A stretch of DNA of 64,000 nucleotides from Trametes villosa (taxonomy: Eukaryota; Basidiomycota; Agaricomycetes; Polyporales; Polyporaceae): positions 62,001 through 126,000 of the forward strand of contig PUDQ02000017.1 of assembly GCA_002964805.2 (NCBI GenBank). Reading direction: 5' to 3'. The stretch's first letter is position 1; each line of letters starts with the position of its first letter. A program made the position numbers and the translations under genes. Shown piece by piece: positions 58,417 through 64,000 of this stretch. Below the pieces are notes generated by a model. That model had not been told where the DNA came from. It saw only the letters and a program-made list of their open reading frames with translations, and did not search any database.

Positions 58417-59509
58417 ATGAGGATGCTTAGCACGCCTTTCAGACTCGTAACCTCCTGCTTGCTTCTTGCCGCGTTCGTTCTCTCAGTCCAGGCATCGTCT
58501 GGGGATAATGCAGAGGAATTCAGAAGCTGCGTCTCGCTGTGTCAATCTCGAACCTGCGCAGGAAGCTCGTCCATATCATTGCCTCTTGCTCTCCGACTCA
58601 CCGGCTGGACATGCACGGACGACTGCAAGTATGAGTGCATGCACCTCATCACCGACCGGGCTATCGAGCACGATCAGCCCGTGCAGCAGTACCACGGGAA
58701 ATGGCCATTCTGGCGGCTCGGCGGCATGCAGGAGCCTGCATCGGTGCTCTTCTCGGTCTTGAACTTCGTCGCTCATGCTTCGGGCGTGCGTAAACTCCGT
58801 GCCAAGGTGCCAGACGGCCACCCCATGAAGAGATACTACCTGCTGTTCGCCTTCATCAGCATGAACGCATGGGTATGGTCCTCCGTCTTCCACACCCGAG
58901 GTCAGAAGATCTATTAGTCAACCTTGCTGTAGAAACTAAAGGTGAGACGTAGATCTACCTGCTACGGAGAAGCTTGATTACTTCTCCGCTGCCCTGGCCA
59001 TCCTGTATGCGCTGTACTACACCGTCATACGGCTGTTCCACCTCTATCCCGCGGAACGCTACTCCCTCACATCCACTCAGTCATCGACGTCGTCCACCGC
59101 CCGTGTTGCATTGACCCTCGCGTGCTCTTGGGCGTTCCTCGGACACATCTCCTACCTCACCTTCTTGCCACGCTTCGACTACAGCTACAACATGCTCTTC
59201 AACCTCACCATTGGCATGACGCACAACCTGCTCTGGTTGTGCTATGCCCTACCGTCCCGCGTCTCCTTCATCCGTCGCTTCCGCGGTCGCCCGAAGTCAT
59301 ACCGACCCGCCTTTGCCACAATGCCGGCTCTTTTCGTCCTGCTCACCACCGCTGCTACGGCTTTGGAGCTCTTCGATTTCCCACCGTGGGGGAGGATCAT
59401 CGATGCCCACTCGCTCTGGCACCTCGCGACCGTCCCAATCGCGGTGTTCTGGTACGACTTCCTGGTGCAGGACGCCTCCGACGAGGGCTGGAGGCTGATG
59501 AAGTCATGA
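58417..59509 (+). CDS. PER1: PER1-like GPI-phospholipase A2 (PGAP3 homologue)
   Basis: ER membrane protein that removes the unsaturated sn-2 acyl chain of GPI anchors. Two exons (58417-58900, 58953-59509) with a 52-bp intron give 346 aa in frame. An N-terminal signal peptide (LVTSCLLLAAFVLSVQAS) is followed by the Cys-rich lumenal region: FRSCVSLCQSRTC, GWTCTDDCKYECMH. Then come QQYHGKWPFWRLGGMQEPAS and seven membrane segments. CREST-superfamily residues are visible: the Ser/His pairs in SMNAWVWSSVFHTRD, EKLDYFSAA and DAHSLWHL. The donor at 58901 (GTCAGA) is slightly weak, but splicing there restores the conserved FHTRDLPATEKLDYF. Confidence 0.95.
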
Positions 59510-60307
59510 CGCCCGTCTTACTGTGATGTTCGGTACGTCAGCAATTATCCACCGTAACTGCATGCATTAAGTCACGATAGTCGATTAAAGCATCATGCTG
59601 GCATCAACGCGAGCACTTCTCAAACCGCTACTATCTATATGACCGGCAAGTCGTATAACAGGTCTTCTGCTCTCCATGAGCCGCGAATGCTGACATGTGT
59701 CATTGTGCAGCGATATGTTGTGATTCGCTTACGGCTGACCGTCGAGTGCGTGTTTCTACATGTGCTAGCTTCGTGTATCTATTCGCTGCCCCTGTCACAT
59801 TTACTAAGGACAGTCGGGATGAGCTTCGTAACTCCAGCACTGCACGGGAAGCTCCATGAGGCCACTGAGGATGTCAGCGTCCGAGGTCACATACATCTCG
59901 TCCAGGATCATTGCTATACGGATTCGCCTACTGCCAGAGGATGTCACAAACCCGTACCAGTGTGTATCTGGATACCCTGGTACCGTCGTCTAGCTGCCAA
60001 GGATATCTTGTCTTCCCTGAGTCCGCCGCAAAAGCCTTCACATGCGCGCGATATGTACATGCAGAACGTCCTTGCGGGACGCGGCCAACCGAGGGCCAAG
60101 TAGCAAGCGCCTAGAATATGCATGGGCGCTTGTGCGCATACCTCGCTCTGCAGCGTGCTGTCGAGATGCATCTCACCATGAGTCAATCCCAGCCCTCTTC
60201 CGCCCCTCGCGTGCTGTACTCTAGAAAATACTCCTGAGCCGTCTCTGGTTGACGACGTATACAAAAGACCACGCTGAGGGCCGAAGCTGCTTGCTGCACT
60301 CGTGAAA
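59510..60307. other. Intergenic between PER1 and PRO1
   Basis: About 800 bp. A 154-aa plus-strand frame (59639-60103) and an overlapping minus-strand frame (59944-60351) show no recognisable features. The last 150 bp is the PRO1 promoter. Confidence 0.4.
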
Positions 60308-62236
60308 ATGGCACGCCCGCGACACTTGCCGTCCCAGACCATCGTGATCAAGCTCGGTATGTACTCTGCCCTGAAGTTGCGTGAATATGCCTTCTAACAC
60401 GGCGGAACGATGTAGGTACCTCGTCTATCGTACATGAAACGACACACCAGCCGCTGCTCTCGACGCTATCCGCAGTCGTAGAGACGGTCGTGCACCTGCG
60501 CGCGCAAGGGCACAAGGTCGTGCTCGTGAGTTCCGGTGCCATCGGAGTGGGTCTGAAACGTATGGAGGTGGCGACGAGGCCCAAGGCACTCTCAAAGAAG
60601 CAGGTGTGTACGGTTCTGTGCTCGTATATCGCAAGCGTTGGTCCTATCTGCGTGCGCTAGGCTTTGGCCGCGATAGGCCAAGGACGGCTCATTGCGCTGT
60701 GGGACAATCTGTTTGGACAACTTGGGCAACCCATAGCGCAGATTCTCCTCACCCGTGGTGATATATCAGACGTGCGTACCATTCATACAAGCTGTGCTGA
60801 AGAAGGACAGCGATTCACGCTGGGAGTAGCGTACCAGGTATCTCAATGCGGTGAACACGTTCAAGGAGCTCTTGTCCATGGGGGTAGTGCCCATCGTGAA
60901 CGAAAACGATACGGTCTCTGTCAGCGTAAGTGTAGACATCAATACTGTCCGGGTTATATCTTCACGTCGTCTATGTAGGAGATTAAATTTGGCGACAACG
61001 ACACACTATCCGCGATCACCTCGTCCATGATACACGCCGACTACCTATTCCTCCTGACCGATGTGGATGGACTGTACACGTCGAACCCTAGAAAAGATCC
61101 GGATGCGTCCCATATAGACGTCGTGACGTCCATCGCGGCCATTCGCTCTCAAGGTAGATCCTTGCCGCATCTCTGGTATTTGGTCGCTGACAGCGCATAC
61201 AGTTAGCACGAGCACCCTCGGATCCAACCTGGGCACGGGCGGGATGGAGACGAAGCTCATCGCTGCTGAGATTGCGACCGCCGCGGGAGTCATGACCGTG
61301 GTGTCGTCCAGCAAGGATGTAAAAGACATACTCAAGATCATCGAGTATAACAGCGCGTTCAAGTCTGGCACCAACACTCCCCTCTCGGGGCTGCAGTCTG
61401 GCCGTGCAAGCCCTGAGCCTCATCCCGTTGCTCCGAGTCTCACTCCAACTCCCTCGAACGTCGGCGAATCCTCAATCACGCCTACGCCCTCTACATCCTC
61501 CATCCCGACGTCGTTGGCTAGACCCCCGCATACGCTGTTCATGGCCGCAGCGCTACCTCTACGGGACGTCAAAGCCTGGACAAGCCATACATTGCACCCT
61601 TCTGGCGGTGTCATCGTCGACTCAGGAGCTCATCACGTCCTGTCAAAACGCGAGTCCGGCGGGCGGCTGCTCGCAGCAGGCGTCCTGGGCGTCCGAGGAG
61701 CGTTCGCAGCTGGTCAGGCGGTTCGGATCCTCATACGGAAGGGTCACCCTGGAGAGTCGACCGAGGCGGGGGCGCGATCCGAGCAGACGGAGGGCGAGAG
61801 TCCGACCTCTGCGCGGGCCTCCGAGTCCTACCCCGACGGAACTGCGGTGACGGAGCCGAACACGCCCGAGATTAACGCGACCGCGTCGTTGAGCTCGTCG
61901 ATATCGACGCTGGACCAGATGTCGACTGCAGAGGAGATGACGCCGTCTGTGACGCTGAAGCCGTTACCGGAGGACGACACGGTGGTGATCGAGCGGGCGA
62001 CGGATACCACGGCGGACTGGGAGCTGGAGGAGGTCGGGCGTGGGCTCGCGAACTACAACTCTGCGCAGATTGAGCGGGTGAAGGGGCTGAGAAGGTAACG
62101 TCCTATTCGTATCAACTTTTGCGCTTTCACTCACAGTCCGCGTTTGTCCCGCAGTTCGTACATTCCGCAGCTACTTGGGTACGCTGATTCGGAATACGTG
62201 GTAGAAAATATCACGATCCGTGTCCCTCCGTCATGA
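60308..62236 (+). CDS. PRO1: Glutamate 5-kinase with interrupted PUA domain
   Basis: Catalyses ATP-dependent phosphorylation of L-glutamate, the first step of proline synthesis. Seven exons (60308-60356, 60416-60603, 60661-60771, 60830-60925, 60979-61153, 61203-62094, 62155-62236) give 530 aa in frame. Kinase motifs: [76 protein letters not shown] and [18 protein letters not shown]. The C-terminal PUA domain starts at [16 protein letters not shown], runs to [14 protein letters not shown], and finishes in the last exon ([16 protein letters not shown]). Two long Ser/Thr/Pro-rich insertions are present, one between the kinase and PUA domains and one inside the PUA domain. Feedback control by proline is usual for the family. 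Confidence 0.95.
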
Positions 62237-62574
62237 CCGGGTAGACACGTCAATTCATCCCCTCGTGCACAACGGTTGTGCCTTCCCACCCGCACCGCCT
62301 TGTCTTCACTTTACGTTTGCTGCCATCCCAAGCTGTACGTATGTGACGAGCAAGCGTCCCGAACGGCGTCGGATGGTGGACGGTAGACATGTAGAGAGGC
62401 GCCCGCGTCGACGCACGTGTGTCCGAATTGTTTGGTCCAACCAAACAAGGCGGATTTTGCGAGAATTGCGGAGCGCCGGGGAATATGTTTCTCCAACGCT
62501 CTACGTCGCCCGCCCCACTCTGTCTCTCCCTCATTCCTCTACCTTGTATGTTCTATTAATCTCTATCTTGGAAA
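62237..62574. promoter_or_regulatory. Promoter region of the PRPP synthetase gene
   Basis: 338 bp between PRO1 (+) and the next gene (+). It holds the PRO1 3' flank and a pyrimidine-rich leader (62505-62560) before the ATG. No gene seen. Confidence 0.4.
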
Positions 62575-63938
62575 ATGCTCCGCGGGAACTCTGTCAGGAT
62601 CCTCACCGGTGCGTCCCCGTCTGTTCTGTCCTGAATAACATCAAGCTCAACTCGCGGTACAGGGAACAGCCATCCTTGGCTCGCCCAGGCAGTGGTGGAG
62701 CGGTGAGCTTCAGCTTCGCAGCATGTCGCGCGACCAAGTTTATCGAAGATGTGGATCCCCAGGCTCAACGTCCCCCTCACTCCCTGCACGGTCAAGAAGT
62801 TCTCGAACGGCGAGATCAACGTCAAAATCTCCGAGTCCGTTCGCGATGAGGACGTCTACATCATCCAGACCGGCTGCAGCGACGTGAACGACAACCTCAT
62901 GGAGCTCCTCATCCTCATCTCGGCCTGCAAGGGCGCCTCGGCGCGGAGGATCACCGCCGTCATCCCCTGCTTCCCCTACGCCCGCATGGACAAGAAGGAC
63001 AAGTCGCGTGCCCCGATCACCGCCAAGCTCGTCGCGAACATGCTCGCGGTCGCGGGGTGCGACCACGTCATTACCATGGACCTGCACGCGAGCCAGATCC
63101 AGGGCTTCTTCGACTTCCCGGTGGACAACCTCTACTCGGAGCCCCTCATGATCGCGTACATCAAGCGGAACATCGACGGCTGGAAGAACAGCATCATCGT
63201 CAGTCCGGACGCAGGTGGCGCGAAACGGTGAGTCGCGCAGATCACGGTCCTCGGGTGCCGGCATGTTGACGTAGGCGGAAGCGTGACTGCCATCGCGGAC
63301 AAACTCGGGGTCGAGTTCGCACTCATCCACCGGGAGCGGACCCGGAACGCGAACGCGCCGGAGAAGATGGAGGTGCTGGTCGGGGATGTTCGAGACAAGG
63401 TGCGCTTTATATCTGCCGCCACCGCGGCCTCGCGCGGCACGGAGTATGTGCTGACACGGCCGGTATCTATAGGTCGCGATCTTGGTAGATGATATGATAG
63501 ATAGCGGCACCACACTCACGCTGGCGGCTCGCTCTCTGAGTGAGAACGGTGCGAAAAAGGTGTATGCCATCGTGTCCCACGGTGGGTACTTCTAGCTCTT
63601 CGCGAGGAACCATCACACTAAGTCTTCGTGCAGGCCTGCTATCTGAGACCAACATGAAAAAGATAGAAGAGCTCCCGATTGAGCAGCTAGTGGTACGTGT
63701 GCTTCGCACATCATCGTCCTTCGTGGACCCTCCAATAAGGCTGAGCTGACCATTCCCGCAGGTCACGAACACTGTGCCACAACAGCAGCACGAGGCTGCC
63801 TGCTCCAAGCTAGTCACGATCGACGTGAGCCCTACGATCGCGGAGAGCATCCGCAGGACTCACAACGGCGAGAGCATATCGCTGTTGTTCGGAGACTGGG
63901 CTGAGGGCGCAGGCGTCAACGGTGTGGGTTCATACTAA
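62575..63938 (+). CDS. Ribose-phosphate pyrophosphokinase (PRPP synthetase)
   Basis: Makes phosphoribosyl pyrophosphate from ribose 5-phosphate and ATP for nucleotide, histidine and tryptophan synthesis. Seven exons (62575-62608, 62663-62702, 62763-63227, 63282-63399, 63473-63581, 63634-63692, 63762-63938) give 333 aa in frame, a normal family length. The two tiny 5' exons encode [15 protein letters not shown], needed for the usual N-terminus. Conserved blocks: [37 protein letters not shown], the Mg-binding [30 protein letters not shown] and the PRPP loop [11 protein letters not shown]. One of several paralogous subunits in fungi; which one (PRS1-5) is not assigned. Confidence 0.95.
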
Positions 63939-64000
63939 CTATAGATTGTGTTTCGTACTGCTTTCGTGCACGAGATGTCGCCCAAACCAAAATGTACCAA

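Noticed and set aside
59639..60103. 154-aa frame between PER1 and PRO1
   Set aside because: No motif or splice pattern; overlaps an equally long minus-strand frame.
1..64000. CRISPR arrays, operons or bacterial-type signals
   Set aside because: None seen, and not expected in intron-rich fungal nuclear DNA.

Overview
This window is a stretch of basidiomycete (Agaricomycete, plausibly Polyporales) nuclear DNA. The evidence is GC-rich coding sequence cut by many introns of about 50-65 bp with GTRNGT donors. It also includes a FunK1-type kinase, a cerato-platanin, a CxC-cluster KDZ transposase, and a P-type ATPase of the fungal Na,K-ATPase-like class. No species assignment is possible from the sequence alone.

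Left part (1-22,400): a glycogen-targeting PP1 regulatory subunit with a CBM21 domain (+), a FunK1 kinase with an altered DFG-like motif (-), a secreted cerato-platanin (-), a heavily interrupted Na,K-type P-ATPase (-), a zinc alcohol dehydrogenase of the CAD/ADH6 type (-), a single-pass membrane protein (-) and an HMG-box transcription factor (-). Long spacers separate them and hold no gene I can support. From 22,400 to 26,700 there is a gene-poor stretch with small inverted and dispersed repeats. It is followed by an MCP1-like mitochondrial protein (-), the Pol I subunit RPA34 (+) and an ADA3/NGG1 histone-acetyltransferase subunit (-).

Middle part (32,700-49,300): an accessory island. It contains a 1.14-kb non-autonomous hAT-like element with an 18-bp perfect terminal inverted repeat (TIR) and an 8-bp target duplication. 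Next come several kilobases of degenerate GC-rich tandem repeats (period roughly 0.83-1.06 kb). The island ends with an apparently complete 7.2-kb KDZ transposon that has about 46-bp TIRs, GCCGTGGCC subterminal repeats, two intact convergent genes (a 640-aa transposase and a 627-aa unknown partner) and an unusual A-B-A'-B' inverted-repeat block between them.

Right part (49,300-64,000): a second, nearly identical copy of ADA3 (constant offset 20,786 bp). It is followed by an SLC41/MgtE-type Mg2+ transporter (+), a HOS2/HDAC3-type histone deacetylase (-), the GPI-remodelling protein PER1 (+), glutamate 5-kinase PRO1 (+) and ribose-phosphate pyrophosphokinase (+). The two ADA3 copies show no visible difference over about 2.27 kb but differ by about 4-5.5% on both sides of that core, which looks like gene conversion.

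Exon boundaries below were placed by hand from splice consensus, reading frame and family conservation. Models whose exon lengths sum to a whole number of codons are noted as such.
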